Source: Streptomyces lydicus (GTDB lineage: Bacteria > Actinomycetota > Actinomycetes > Streptomycetales > Streptomycetaceae). From it: a DNA stretch of 64,000 bases. Below, piece by piece: positions 9,471 to 20,598 of the stretch (within the stretch, counting starts at the first letter, position 1; each line of letters starts with the position of its first letter). Both the position numbers and the translations under genes were made by a program. The DNA lies in contig NZ_JNZA01000007.1 in assembly GCF_000717345.1 (NCBI RefSeq), forward strand, positions 62,001-126,000, in the 5' to 3' direction. The notes beneath the pieces were generated by a model. That model had not been told where the DNA came from and did not search any database. It was given only the letters and a program-made list of their open reading frames with translations.

Positions 9471-9839
9471 GTGATCACCGGCCTCGACCACGTCCAGCTC
9501 GCCGCGCCTCCCGGCACCGAAGACGCTCTGCGGGCCTACTACGGGGACCTCCTCGGCATGACCGAGCTACCCAAGCCCCCGGCCCTCGCTGCACGGGGCG
9601 GCTGTTGGTTTGGGGCCGGCACGGCCTTCCTCCACCTCGGCACCGACCCGTCCTTCCGCCCCGCCCGGAAGGCCCACCCGGGCCTCCGCGTCACCGACAT
9701 CGACGCCTTCGCCACCCGCCTGACCGCCGCCGGCGCCCCCGTCACCTGGGACGACGGCCTCCCGGCCCACCGCCGCTTCTACACTAACGACCCGGTGGGC
9801 AACCGCCTGGAATTCCTGGAGCCGACGGCGCCGGACTGA
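9471..9839 (+). CDS. VOC/glyoxalase-fold protein
   Basis: A 122-residue vicinal oxygen chelate protein with the paired beta-alpha-beta-beta-beta modules. It starts with the metal-ligand pattern GLDHVQLAAP and ends GNRLEFLEP, where the Glu is the usual second-half ligand. Its small size suits a dimer with a shared active site. The GTG at 9471 has GGAGA 10 bases upstream. It follows tam in the same direction and may be under the same MarR control. The substrate is unknown. Confidence 0.8.
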   Translation: MITGLDHVQLAAPPGTEDALRAYYGDLLGMTELPKPPALAARGGCWFGAGTAFLHLGTDPSFRPARKAHPGLRVTDIDAFATRLTAAGAPVTWDDGLPAHRRFYTNDPVGNRLEFLEPTAPD

Positions 9840-9911
9840 GCAGGGAGCGGCCGAGGGGTGCCGGCGGACAGCTGTCGGGCGACGCCTTTGCTCCGACGCC
9901 GCCGGCGCTTT

Positions 9912-10538
9912 TTACGGAATGCGCTCCTTGTGCGTGAGCGTCCCGGGAAACAACGTCAGGAATTCCCGCTCCTGAGGAACCAGCAAAGTTCCCCAGGAAC
10001 CATCGGTGAACCCGAACTGGAACTCCTTCCGCGCACCGTTCCGTCGACGGGTCCAGGCGAGGGTGGTGCGTGGGAAGCAGGCGCCCGCCTCGATGGCGCG
10101 GTCGGTCTGCGACCGCCGGACGTTCTGCACGTACACGAAGCGCAGGTGCAGTTCGGTGAGCGCCACACAGCTGATGACAGCCGTTTCCGCATGCGGTTGG
10201 CCCGCCGCCAGCCACTGCCCGGCCAAGCTGTCCCACGTTCCGAAGAACCGCCCGTTCTTCCGCTGCCGCTTCATACGGTCCGCAGGGTCGCCGGTGGCCC
10301 TGACCGGCCCCGGCTTCGGGTCGGTGAGCGTCGCGGTCTCGAACAGGAACGAGAGGAACCCACGTCGCTTGTCTCCCGGCCCGCTCCGGCCGACGAGCAC
10401 CTTCGGTTGCCGGTCGGGCGGCACATCGGCGTCGTCCTCCCGGCGGTCGGACAGGGCGCGCCCGACCTCGAAGGCCCCCAGGAACCGTTCGTCCCTGGGC
10501 AGCACGGAGGTGACGCAGGTCATCAGGTCGGACTGCAC
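9912..10538 (-). CDS. Hypothetical protein
   Basis: I do not recognise this 208-residue protein. The start MQSDLMTCVTSVLPRDERFLGAFEVG is preceded by AAAGGAG, ten bases before the GTG at 10538, which supports real translation. There is no signal peptide or membrane segment. The protein is rich in Arg and aromatic residues (KNGRFFGTWDSLAG, ELHLRFVYVQNV), is probably cytoplasmic, and contains several Trp residues. It lies convergent to the VOC gene and downstream of the TetR gene. The evidence for a gene is the good ribosome site and coding-like base use. Confidence 0.65.
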   Translation of the reverse strand: MQSDLMTCVTSVLPRDERFLGAFEVGRALSDRREDDADVPPDRQPKVLVGRSGPGDKRRGFLSFLFETATLTDPKPGPVRATGDPADRMKRQRKNGRFFGTWDSLAGQWLAAGQPHAETAVISCVALTELHLRFVYVQNVRRSQTDRAIEAGACFPRTTLAWTRRRNGARKEFQFGFTDGSWGTLLVPQEREFLTLFPGTLTHKERIP

Positions 10539-10664
10539 GGGTGGCCCGCTCCTTTCCCGGAAGGTGTGGTGTCACGCAGTGGTACCGGGAATCACTTCGC
10601 GGCGAACGACCCGGGGCGGCGCCGCGAGGCCGAGGCGTCGGGCGCTGTGGTTGGTGGCCGCGTC

Positions 10665-11351
10665 TCAGTTCTTGCGGTGCCCTATGAGTCGGGGCTTGGC
10701 CTCCAGGTTGCCCAGGCCGTGCCAGGCCAGGTTGACGAGGTGGGCGGCGACCTCGGCCTTCTTGGGTTTGCGGGTGTCGACCCACCACTGGCCGGTCAGG
10801 GCGACCATGCCGACCAGGGCCTGGGCGTAGAGCGGGGCCAGTTTCGGGTCGAAGCCGCGGGCCTTGAATTCGAGGCCGAGGATGTCCTCGACCTGGGTGG
10901 CGATATCGCTGATCAGAGACGCGAAGGTACCGGTGGACTGGGCGACGGGGGAGTCGCGGACCAGGATGCGGAAGCCGTCGGTGTACGTCTCGATGTAGTC
11001 GAGGAGGGCGAACGCGGCCTGTTCGAGGAGCTCGCGGGGGTGGCCCGCGGTCAGCGCGCCGGTCACCATGTCCAGCAGCTGGCGCATCTCGCGGTCCACC
11101 ACCACCGCGTACAGGCCCTCCTTGCCGCCGAAGTGCTCGTAGACGACCGGTTTGGAGACGCCGGCCTTCGCGGCGATCTCCTCCACCGACGTGCCTTCGT
11201 AACCGCGCTCGGCGAAGAGCGTGCGACCGATGTCCAGCAGCTGCTGCCGGCGCTCGGCACCGGTCATCCGGACCCTGCGGGCCCGGCGCGTCGCCGCGGC
11301 CGGAGAGGGTTTGCCCTTGCTGTCGCTCGTGCTGCTGTTGTCGATCGCCAC
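10665..11351 (-). CDS. TetR-family transcriptional regulator
   Basis: A 228-residue repressor with an N-terminal HTH (RRQQLLDIGRTLFAERGYEGTSVEEIAAKAGVSKPVVYEHFGGKEGLYAVV) that matches the TetR pattern closely. The Ser-, Lys- and Arg-rich first 28 residues precede the HTH. The C-terminal ligand domain is all helical. The gene starts 18 bases after the desaturase stop, so the two form an operon. A 27-base palindrome upstream of the desaturase is the obvious operator candidate. Control of fatty-acid desaturation, with an acyl-CoA or lipid ligand, is inference from this pairing. Confidence 0.9.
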   Translation of the reverse strand: MAIDNSSTSDSKGKPSPAAATRRARRVRMTGAERRQQLLDIGRTLFAERGYEGTSVEEIAAKAGVSKPVVYEHFGGKEGLYAVVVDREMRQLLDMVTGALTAGHPRELLEQAAFALLDYIETYTDGFRILVRDSPVAQSTGTFASLISDIATQVEDILGLEFKARGFDPKLAPLYAQALVGMVALTGQWWVDTRKPKKAEVAAHLVNLAWHGLGNLEAKPRLIGHRKN

Positions 11352-11367
11352 CCGTCAATCATGCCTT

Positions 11368-11390
11368 CCTCAGCTACCGCTGGGCGGTAC
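11368..11390. repeat. Short hairpin repeat, copy 1
   Basis: CTCAGCTACCGCTGGGCGGT resembles the copy at 18651-18680 (core CAGCTAACGCTGGGTGGT). The core folds as CAGC-TACC-GCTG. It supplies the end of the desaturase reading frame. Similar short hairpins are scattered between genes in many Streptomyces genomes. Confidence 0.55.
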
Positions 11391-12383
11391 GCCCACGGCG
11401 GCCGTCTCCTGACGCCGCGCGTCGATGCGGGACGCGTTCGGCCAGCGGACGTCGTACGCCCAGCCCGCCTTCTCGAACCAGCGGATCAGCCGCGCGCTGG
11501 AGTCGAGCTGCCCCTTCAGTACGCCGTGCCGGGCGCAGGTGGGGTCCGCGTGGTGCAGGTTGTGCCAGGACTCGCCGCAGGACAGCACCGCCAGCCACCA
11601 GACGTTGCCGGAGCGGTCCCGGGACTTGAACGGGCGCTTGCCCACCGCGTGGCAGATGGAATTGATCGACCAGGTGACGTGGTGGAGCAGCGCCACACGC
11701 ACCAGCGAGCCCCAGAAGAACGCCGACAGGGCGCCCTGCCACGACCATGTCACCAGGCCGCCCACCAGCGGCGGGATCAGCAGCGACACCGTCGTCCACA
11801 GGACGAACTGGCGGGAGACGTTGCGGATCGCGTCGTCCTTGATCAGATCCGGCGCGTACTTGTGCTGCGGTGTCTGCTCCTCGTCGAACATCCAGCCGAT
11901 GTGCGCCCACCACAGGCCCTTCATCAGGGCCGGCACCGTGTCACCGAACCGCCACGGGGAGTGTGGGTCGCCCTCGGCGTCGGAGAACTTGTGGTGCTTG
12001 CGGTGGTCCGCCACCCAGCGGACCAAAGGGCCCTCGACGGCCAGCGAGCCCATGATCGCCAACGCGATCCGCAGCGGGCGCTTCGCCTTGAAGGAGCCGT
12101 GGGTGAAGTAACGGTGGAAGCCGATCGTGATGCCGTGGCAGCCGATGTAATACATCACCGTCATCAAGACCAGGTCCAGCCAGCTCACCCCCCAGCCCCA
12201 GGCCAGCGGCACCGCGGCCAGCAGTGCCACGAACGGAACGGTGATGAAGAGCAGCAGGGTGATCTGTTCGAGCGACCTGCGCTGCTCGCCACCCAGCGTC
12301 GCCGACGGCACCTGGCCGCCGGCCGCGACGGGCGAATCGGTGGAAAGAGGCGGATCCTCTACGGCTTCAGAACCAACGGTCAT
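11370..12383 (-). CDS. Acyl-CoA (delta-9 type) desaturase
   Basis: A 337-residue integral membrane di-iron desaturase that inserts a double bond into acyl chains. The three histidine boxes are present: HRYFTH, HRKHH and HNLHH (in ESWHNLHHADP). Two hydrophobic hairpins lie before and between them (IGCHGITIG region; FVLWTTVSLLIPPLVGG). The start MTVGSEAVED at 12383 is preferred because the longer reading frame adds an Arg-rich leader that overlaps the promoter. The last codons and stop are encoded by a copy of a short intergenic repeat at 11368-11390. The downstream TetR gene is probably co-transcribed. Confidence 0.92.
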   Translation of the reverse strand: MTVGSEAVEDPPLSTDSPVAAGGQVPSATLGGEQRRSLEQITLLLFITVPFVALLAAVPLAWGWGVSWLDLVLMTVMYYIGCHGITIGFHRYFTHGSFKAKRPLRIALAIMGSLAVEGPLVRWVADHRKHHKFSDAEGDPHSPWRFGDTVPALMKGLWWAHIGWMFDEEQTPQHKYAPDLIKDDAIRNVSRQFVLWTTVSLLIPPLVGGLVTWSWQGALSAFFWGSLVRVALLHHVTWSINSICHAVGKRPFKSRDRSGNVWWLAVLSCGESWHNLHHADPTCARHGVLKGQLDSSARLIRWFEKAGWAYDVRWPNASRIDARRQETAAVGVPPSGS

Positions 12384-12421
12384 GGTGTCCCTCGTCGGGG
12401 GTTCGGGGGCACGGCTACGGC

Positions 12422-12448
12422 TACGGAACCGTAACCTACGGTGTCGTA
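12422..12448. promoter_or_regulatory. 27-base palindrome, candidate TetR operator of the desaturase operon
   Basis: The core ACCGTA-ACC-TACGGT (12428-12442) is a perfect inverted repeat. The outer TACG (12422-12425) and CGTA (12445-12448) pair at symmetric distance, with two mismatched positions between. It lies 39 bases upstream of the desaturase ATG, where it would overlap the promoter. Length and symmetry fit a TetR-dimer site. Confidence 0.7.
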
Positions 12449-12679
12449 AGTATGGCAGTGCCGCCGGCACGGGCAAGGGCGTGACAGGCCCCACACCCTT
12501 CTCACCGGCAATGCCCACCCACCGGACGGTGTGATCCGCCGGGACCGGGCAGACCTATCCTGGGGACGTCGGACAGCGCGGTCCGCACCCGCCCGCATCA
12601 GACAGTCCACGCGTCGCCCGCCACCCCCAACCCACGAGTCGCGGTGCAACGCCCCTGATCGCTGCAAGGAGCCGCACCT

Positions 12680-15442
<2,763 letters not shown>

Positions 15443-15456
15443 CCCCGCACCCGCAC

Positions 15457-15502
15457 ACGACGGCGGCCCGTCCACTCCCCGGAGTGGACGGGCCGCCGTC
15501 GT
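15457..15502. terminator. Bidirectional terminator after ppc
   Basis: A 22-base arm at 15457-15478 pairs perfectly with 15481-15502 across a two-base loop (in practice about four unpaired bases). It lies between the convergent ppc gene and the membrane protein gene at 15514 and can serve both. There is no long T-run, as is common in Streptomyces. Confidence 0.85.
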
Positions 15503-15513
15503 ACCTCAACCCC

Positions 15514-16038
15514 CTACATCGCCGCGAACGCCGCCCCCAGCAGCAACGCCCCCAGCAAGCCCATCACCCACGCCGTACGCCGCAACCGCATCCCCCCGGC
15601 CACCACCAGCGCCGCCAGCAACAGCGAGCCCGCGAACGGCACCCACGCGTGCAGCACCCCGGCCGGCCCCGTCCGCACCGCCTGCGACGTCCCGGGCTTC
15701 AGCACCACCGCCACCCGCTCGCCCTTCGCCGGCGCCACGGCCTGCGCGATGGTCACCTTCGACCGCGGTCCGCCCGCCCCCGACACCGGCACGTACGGGC
15801 CCGTGCACCGCTCGCCCGCGCACGCCGCCACCGTCATCGTGCCGCGCCCCTGGGCCTTCACCAGCATCGCGTAGCGCGCCGTGTTCCACGACGTCCACAC
15901 CCCCGCCACCAGCAGGAGCAACGCCAGTACGCCCATCACCCCCACCCGCGCGGCGAGCAGCAGCCCGAAGGCACTCTCCCCCAACCGCCGGCTACGGCTG
16001 CGTCTGACCGAACTGGTGCGCGTACTGCTTCTGGGCAT
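15514..16038 (-). CDS. Membrane protein of unknown function
   Basis: A 174-residue protein with an Arg/Ser-rich cytoplasmic N-terminus, a strong membrane helix near residues 33-48 (GVMGVLALLLLVAGVWTSW), an extracytoplasmic middle with two Cys (AACAGERCTG), and two closely spaced helices at the C-terminus (SLLLAALVVAGGM; WVMGLLGALLLGAAF). The layout resembles DUF3592-type proteins, but I do not assign that firmly. It is co-directional with pth upstream (81-base gap). Confidence 0.7.
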   Translation of the reverse strand: MPRSSTRTSSVRRSRSRRLGESAFGLLLAARVGVMGVLALLLLVAGVWTSWNTARYAMLVKAQGRGTMTVAACAGERCTGPYVPVSGAGGPRSKVTIAQAVAPAKGERVAVVLKPGTSQAVRTGPAGVLHAWVPFAGSLLLAALVVAGGMRLRRTAWVMGLLGALLLGAAFAAM

Positions 16039-16118
16039 GGCGGCGATCCTTGGCCATGCACCAGCACCCGGTCAACCTCGGAAAACAGTTCGTCAGAGGC
16101 TGACCCGCACTGCCCCAT

Positions 16119-16709
16119 TCACGTGTTGTACGAACTCTGCGCCCGTTCCAACCCGTCCACGATCAACGTCTCGACCGCATCCGCCGCCCGGTCGACGAAG
16201 TAATCCAGCTCCCGCCGCTCCGCCGACGAGAAATCCTTCAGCACGAAATCCGCCACCTGCATACGCCCCGGCGGACGCCCGATCCCGAACCGCACCCGGT
16301 GATACTCCGCACCCAGCGACTTCGTGATCGACTTCAGACCGTTGTGACCGTTGTCGCCGCCGCCCAACTTCAGCCGCAACGCGCCGTAATCGATATCCAA
16401 CTCATCATGAATTGCCACGATGTTGGCCACCGGCACCTTGTAGAAATCCCGCAACGCCGTCGTCGGCCCACCCGACAGATTCATGAACGACAACGGCTTC
16501 GCCACCACCACCCGGCGACTCCCCGGCCCGGGCGGACCGACCCGCCCCTCCACCACCTGCGCACGCGCCTTGTGCGCCTTGAAACGGCCACCCATCCGCT
16601 CCGCCAGGAGATCGGCAACCATGAATCCCACATTGTGCCGATTGGCGGCGTACTCAGGACCGGGATTCCCCAGCCCCACCACGAGCCAAGGGCCAACTGC
16701 ATCCGACAT
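16119..16709 (-). CDS. pth: Peptidyl-tRNA hydrolase
   Basis: Cleaves peptidyl-tRNA released from stalled ribosomes. The 196-residue product has the family's [18 protein letters not shown] (the catalytic His in RHNVG), [11 protein letters not shown] and [27 protein letters not shown]. The ATG at 16709 is used because AGGAG lies seven bases upstream; an in-frame TTG six bases earlier sits too close to it. It follows rplY on the same strand, a pairing common in actinobacteria. Confidence 0.96.
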   Translation of the reverse strand: MSDAVGPWLVVGLGNPGPEYAANRHNVGFMVADLLAERMGGRFKAHKARAQVVEGRVGPPGPGSRRVVVAKPLSFMNLSGGPTTALRDFYKVPVANIVAIHDELDIDYGALRLKLGGGDNGHNGLKSITKSLGAEYHRVRFGIGRPPGRMQVADFVLKDFSSAERRELDYFVDRAADAVETLIVDGLERAQSSYNT

Positions 16710-16830
16710 CTGCAAGCTCCTTCAACGACGCGACCGTCGCCCCGCGCAACAGCGCGGAACGACGGTCACAAAGAGAAACCCGGGACGCACCGGCAACCCG
16801 CCTCGGCGGACGCCCACCCCGGAAGGGGGA

Positions 16831-17421
16831 TCAGCCCTCGGCGCCCTCTTCGCCCTCGGCGGCCTCCTCGGCCGGAGCCTCGGCCTGCGCCGCCACGACC
16901 TGCAGGACGACCGCGTCGTCCTCGACCGTCAGCGAAGAACCCTTCGGCAGGACGATGTCCTTCGCCAGCACCGACGCGCCGGCGGCCAGGCCCTCGACCG
17001 ACACGGTGACCGACTCGGGGATGTGGGTCGCCTCGGCCTCGATCGGCAGCGAGTTCAGCGCGTGCTCCAGGATGTGCTGGCCCGGCGCCAGGTCACCCTC
17101 GACGTGGATCGGCACCTCGACGGCGACCTTCTCGCCCTTCTTCACGGCCAGGAAGTCCACGTGGACCAGGAAGCGGCGGATCGCCTCGCGCTGCACATCC
17201 TTCGGGATGACCAGCTCGTTCTTGCCGTCGAACTCCAGGCGGATCAGCGCGTTGGAGGTCTTCAGGGCCATCATCAGCGCGTGGCTGTCGACCGTCACGT
17301 GCTGCGGCTCGGCACCGTGACCGTAGATGACGCCGGGAACGCGACCCTCACGACGCGCACGACGGGCCGCACCCTTACCGAAGTCGGTACGGGCGGCAGC
17401 GGCAAGCTTGATCTCAGCCAT
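16831..17421 (-). CDS. rplY: 50S ribosomal protein L25/general stress protein Ctc
   Basis: Binds 5S rRNA in the large subunit. The 196-residue product is the long (TL5/Ctc) form: an N-terminal L25 domain (MAEIKLAAAARTDFGKGAARRARREG, GVIYGHG) and a C-terminal beta domain, ending in an acidic Glu/Ala tail. The ATG at 17421 has GAGGAG eight bases upstream; an earlier in-frame codon lies inside that site. It is located between prs and pth in a minus-strand housekeeping block. Confidence 0.95.
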   Translation of the reverse strand: MAEIKLAAAARTDFGKGAARRARREGRVPGVIYGHGAEPQHVTVDSHALMMALKTSNALIRLEFDGKNELVIPKDVQREAIRRFLVHVDFLAVKKGEKVAVEVPIHVEGDLAPGQHILEHALNSLPIEAEATHIPESVTVSVEGLAAGASVLAKDIVLPKGSSLTVEDDAVVLQVVAAQAEAPAEEAAEGEEGAEG

Positions 17422-17521
17422 GACAAGCACTCCTCGTAACTCAGAAACATCTGGTGGGCGTCACCCGGCCCACGACAGACCAGCTACGAAGAGCGCGTCG
17501 ATAACGGAGCACCCACCCAAA

Positions 17522-17577
17522 AGGGCGGCCTCCCTCGCCGAGCAACTCCACGAGTCTACCCGGCGGGAAGGCCGCCC
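17522..17577 (-). terminator. Terminator after prs
   Basis: GGGCGGCCT and AGGCCGCCC form the base of an imperfect stem (with CGCCG/CGGCG inside) 37 bases past the prs stop, on the path to rplY. It would separate prs from rplY transcription at least in part. Confidence 0.55.
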
Positions 17578-17613
17578 CAAAATGGATCTAGCGCACCGCG
17601 CGAACGCCGACGC

Positions 17614-18588
17614 TCACTGCTCCTCGAAGAGGCTCGTCACGGAACCGTCCTCGAACACCTCACGGAGCGCCCGGGCGATCGTCGGCGCCATCGACAGCAC
17701 CGTGATCTTGTCCAGCTCCAGTTCCGAAGGCGTCGGCAGCGTATTCGTGAACACGAACTCGCTCACCTTCGAATTCTTCAGCCGGTCCGCGGCCGGACCC
17801 GACAGCACACCGTGCGTCGCCGTCACGATCACGTCCGACGCGCCGTTCGCGAACAGCGCGTCCGCCGCCGCGCAGATCGTGCCACCGGTGTCGATCATGT
17901 CGTCGACCAGCACACACACCCGGTCCTTCACGTCACCGACGACCTCGTGCACCGTGACCTGATTCGCCACGTCCTTGTCACGCCGCTTGTGCACGATCGC
18001 CAGCGGCGCACCGAGACGGTCGCACCAGCGGTCCGCCACCCGCACGCGGCCCGCGTCCGGCGAAACCACCGTCAGCTTGTCGCGGTCGACCTTCGCACCC
18101 ACATAGTCCGCCAGCACCGGCAGGGCGAAAAGGTGATCCACCGGGCCGTCGAAGAAGCCCATGATCTGATCCGTGTGCAGATCCACCGTGACCACACGGT
18201 CCGCACCCGCGGTCTTCATCAAATCCGCGATCAGCCGCGCCGAAATCGGCTCACGGCCACGGTGCTTCTTGTCCTGACGTGCATATCCGTAGAACGGCAC
18301 GACCACGGTGATGCTTCGGGCCGAAGCCCGCTTCAGCGCATCAATCATGATCAGCTGTTCCATGATCCACTTATTGATCGGAGCCGTGTGGCTCTGAATC
18401 AAAAAGCAGTCCGCGCCACGCGCCGACTCCTGATAACGGACGTAGATCTCACCGTTGGCGAAGTCAAAAGCCTTCGTCGGGACCAGCCCGACACCCAGCT
18501 GATGCGCAACCTCCTCCGCCAGCTCGGGGTGGGCGCGGCCGGAGAAGAGCATCAGCTTCTTCTCGCCGGTCGTCTTGATCCCGGTCAC
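17614..18588 (-). CDS. prs: Ribose-phosphate diphosphokinase (PRPP synthetase)
   Basis: Makes PRPP from ribose-5-phosphate and ATP for purine, pyrimidine, His and Trp synthesis. The 324-residue product has VPFYGYARQDKKHRGREPIS (ATP-binding flexible loop), the catalytic HKRRDK and the PRPP signature VLVDDMIDTGGT. Codon 1 is a GTG (18588) with GAGGAG eight bases upstream. It is downstream of glmU in the same direction (99-base gap holding a short hairpin repeat), the same order as in many Gram-positive genomes. Confidence 0.97.
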   Translation of the reverse strand: MTGIKTTGEKKLMLFSGRAHPELAEEVAHQLGVGLVPTKAFDFANGEIYVRYQESARGADCFLIQSHTAPINKWIMEQLIMIDALKRASARSITVVVPFYGYARQDKKHRGREPISARLIADLMKTAGADRVVTVDLHTDQIMGFFDGPVDHLFALPVLADYVGAKVDRDKLTVVSPDAGRVRVADRWCDRLGAPLAIVHKRRDKDVANQVTVHEVVGDVKDRVCVLVDDMIDTGGTICAAADALFANGASDVIVTATHGVLSGPAADRLKNSKVSEFVFTNTLPTPSELELDKITVLSMAPTIARALREVFEDGSVTSLFEEQ

Positions 18589-18650
18589 AGCAAATCTCCT
18601 CGAATCACAGTTTGCGTGCGCTCATCACGGTACGCCCCGCACGGCGCACC

Positions 18651-18680
18651 CTCCCCCAGCTAACGCTGGGTGGTGCCCCC
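18651..18680. repeat. Short hairpin repeat, copy 2
   Basis: CCCAGC-TAAC-GCTGGG is a perfect six-bp hairpin followed by TGGTGCCCCC, between glmU and prs. It resembles the copy at 11368-11390. It may also slow or end glmU transcription. Confidence 0.55.
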
Positions 18681-18687
18681 CTCACGA

Positions 18688-20145
18688 TCACTGCTCGCCC
18701 TCGGACCCCCGGCGAGCAGTCGCAGCAGCCTGCGCGGCGGCACTTCCGGGCCGCTTACGCGCGACCCAGCCCTCGATATTCCGCTGCTGGCCACGCGCGA
18801 CCGCCAGCGAACCCGGGGGCACATCCTTGGTGATGACCGAGCCGGCCGCCGTATAAGCGCCGTCCCCGACCGTGACCGGAGCCACAAACATGTTGTCCGA
18901 CCCCGTCCTGCAATGCGAACCGACGGTCGTGTGGTGCTTCGCCTCACCGTCGTAGTTCACAAACACGCTCGCCGCGCCGATATTGGTGAACTCACCGATC
19001 GTCGCATCCCCCACATAGGAAAGATGCGGCACCTTCGTGCCCTCGCCGATCGACGCGTTCTTCATCTCCACGTACGCACCGGCCTTTGACTTCGGGCCCA
19101 GATCCGTTCCCGGACGCAGATACGCATACGGGCCCACATGCGCGCCCGCACCGATACGCGCACCCTCGGCCACCGTGAACGAGACCACCGCGCCCTCGGC
19201 CACCGACGTGTCCGTCAGCCGCGCCTGCGGCCCCACCTCGGCACCCGTGGCGACGTGCGTCGAGCCCAGCAGCTGCGTCCCCGGATGCACGGTCGCGTCC
19301 TGCTCGAACGTCACCGACACATCCACGAACGTCGACGCCGGGTCCACCACCGTCACGCCCGCCAGCATCGCGCGCTCCAGCAACCGCTCGTTCAGCAGCC
19401 GGCGCGCCTCGGCCAGCTGCACCCGGTTGTTGATCCCCAGGATCTCCCGGTGGTCACCCGCCACCGCGGCACCGACCCGGTGCCCCGCCTCGCGCACGAT
19501 CCCCAGGACGTCCGTCAGGTACTCCTCGCCCTGGCTGTTGTCCGTACGCACCTTCCCCAGCGCGTCCACCAGCAGCCGGGCATCGAAGGCGAACACCCCG
19601 GAGTTGATCTCCCGGATCGCCCGCTGGGTGTCCGTGGCGTCCTTGTGCTCCACGATCGCGGTCACCGCACCGGTGCCCGCCTCCCGCACGATGCGGCCGT
19701 AGCCGGTGGCGTCCGGAACCTCCGCCGACAGAACGGTGACCGCGTTCCCGTCCGCCGCGTGCGTCTCGCCGAGCCGCCGGAGCGTCTCGCCGGTCAGCAG
19801 CGGTGTGTCACCGCAGACCACGATCACGGTGCCGTCGAGCACGACACCGCTGTCGCTCAGCTGCTCCAGCGCGGTACGGACGGCGTGACCGGTGCCCTTC
19901 TGCTCGTGCTGCACGGCGGTGCGCACGGCCGGGTCGACCTCGGCCAGATGTGCCTGCACCTGCTCGCGGGCATGGCCGACGACCACGACGAGGTTCTCGG
20001 GGTCCAGCTCACGGGAGGCGGCGACGACATGTCCGACGAGGGAGCGGCCGCAGAGGGCGTGCAGGACCTTGGGGGTCGCCGACTTCATGCGGGTGCCCTC
20101 ACCCGCTGCGAGAACGACGACGGCTGCCGGGCGGTTGGCGCTCAC
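18688..20145 (-). CDS. glmU: Bifunctional GlcNAc-1-P uridyltransferase/GlcN-1-P acetyltransferase
   Basis: Makes UDP-GlcNAc for peptidoglycan and other envelope polymers. The 485-residue product has an N-terminal nucleotidyltransferase (VVLAAGEGTRMKSATPKVLH, with QKGTGHA and VCGDTPLL), and a C-terminal left-handed beta-helix of hexapeptide repeats with the acetyl-transfer residues in PYAYLRPGTDL and NYDGEAKHHT. A low-complexity Ala/Arg tail follows residue 465. The start is GTG at 20145. It lies between tRNA-Gln and prs, all on the minus strand. Confidence 0.97.
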   Translation of the reverse strand: MSANRPAAVVVLAAGEGTRMKSATPKVLHALCGRSLVGHVVAASRELDPENLVVVVGHAREQVQAHLAEVDPAVRTAVQHEQKGTGHAVRTALEQLSDSGVVLDGTVIVVCGDTPLLTGETLRRLGETHAADGNAVTVLSAEVPDATGYGRIVREAGTGAVTAIVEHKDATDTQRAIREINSGVFAFDARLLVDALGKVRTDNSQGEEYLTDVLGIVREAGHRVGAAVAGDHREILGINNRVQLAEARRLLNERLLERAMLAGVTVVDPASTFVDVSVTFEQDATVHPGTQLLGSTHVATGAEVGPQARLTDTSVAEGAVVSFTVAEGARIGAGAHVGPYAYLRPGTDLGPKSKAGAYVEMKNASIGEGTKVPHLSYVGDATIGEFTNIGAASVFVNYDGEAKHHTTVGSHCRTGSDNMFVAPVTVGDGAYTAAGSVITKDVPPGSLAVARGQQRNIEGWVARKRPGSAAAQAAATARRGSEGEQ

Positions 20146-20265
20146 GGGGATGCCCTTCGGCTTCTTGGCTACTTCGGGTGGTGGTCATCCGAAGGATACC
20201 GGTGCGTTTTCCCACCGAAACGCGCACGGGTCCCGACCGTGCGGTCAGGACCCGAACTTTGCTTG

Positions 20266-20337
20266 CTCCCCTGCCAGGACTCGAACCCGGACATAAGGCA
20301 CCAAAAGCCTCAGTGCTGCCAATTACACCACAGGGGA
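20266..20337 (-). tRNA. tRNA-Gln (UUG anticodon)
   Basis: The minus strand folds into a 72-base cloverleaf. TCCCCTG (20337-20331) pairs with CAGGGGA (20273-20267), with G as discriminator. The T arm carries GGTTCGAGTCC. The anticodon stem GAGGC/GCCTT encloses the loop TTTTGGT, giving anticodon TTG, which reads CAA as Gln. No CCA is encoded. It stands alone, about 120 bases upstream of glmU. Confidence 0.95.
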
Positions 20338-20598
20338 TAGTGGAGCGGTTCAAACCGGACATCCTGTCAGGCTGATCGCTTGGCTCCCCAACACTATGCC
20401 GTACCACCAGCCTTCGATGCGACGGCCTCCCGGTGTGGATGCGACTCGGCCCGGCAGGCGTGCGCACGGATGGAAAGGGGAAAATGTGGGCGATTCAACA
20501 GTTCGAGGGATAACCGGTGGTAACGGCTGGTAATGGGCCAGAGTCGTGGCCCGGAAGGCGGCGGGGAAACGGGAAGGGGCGCCCGTAGGCTGGGCGGT

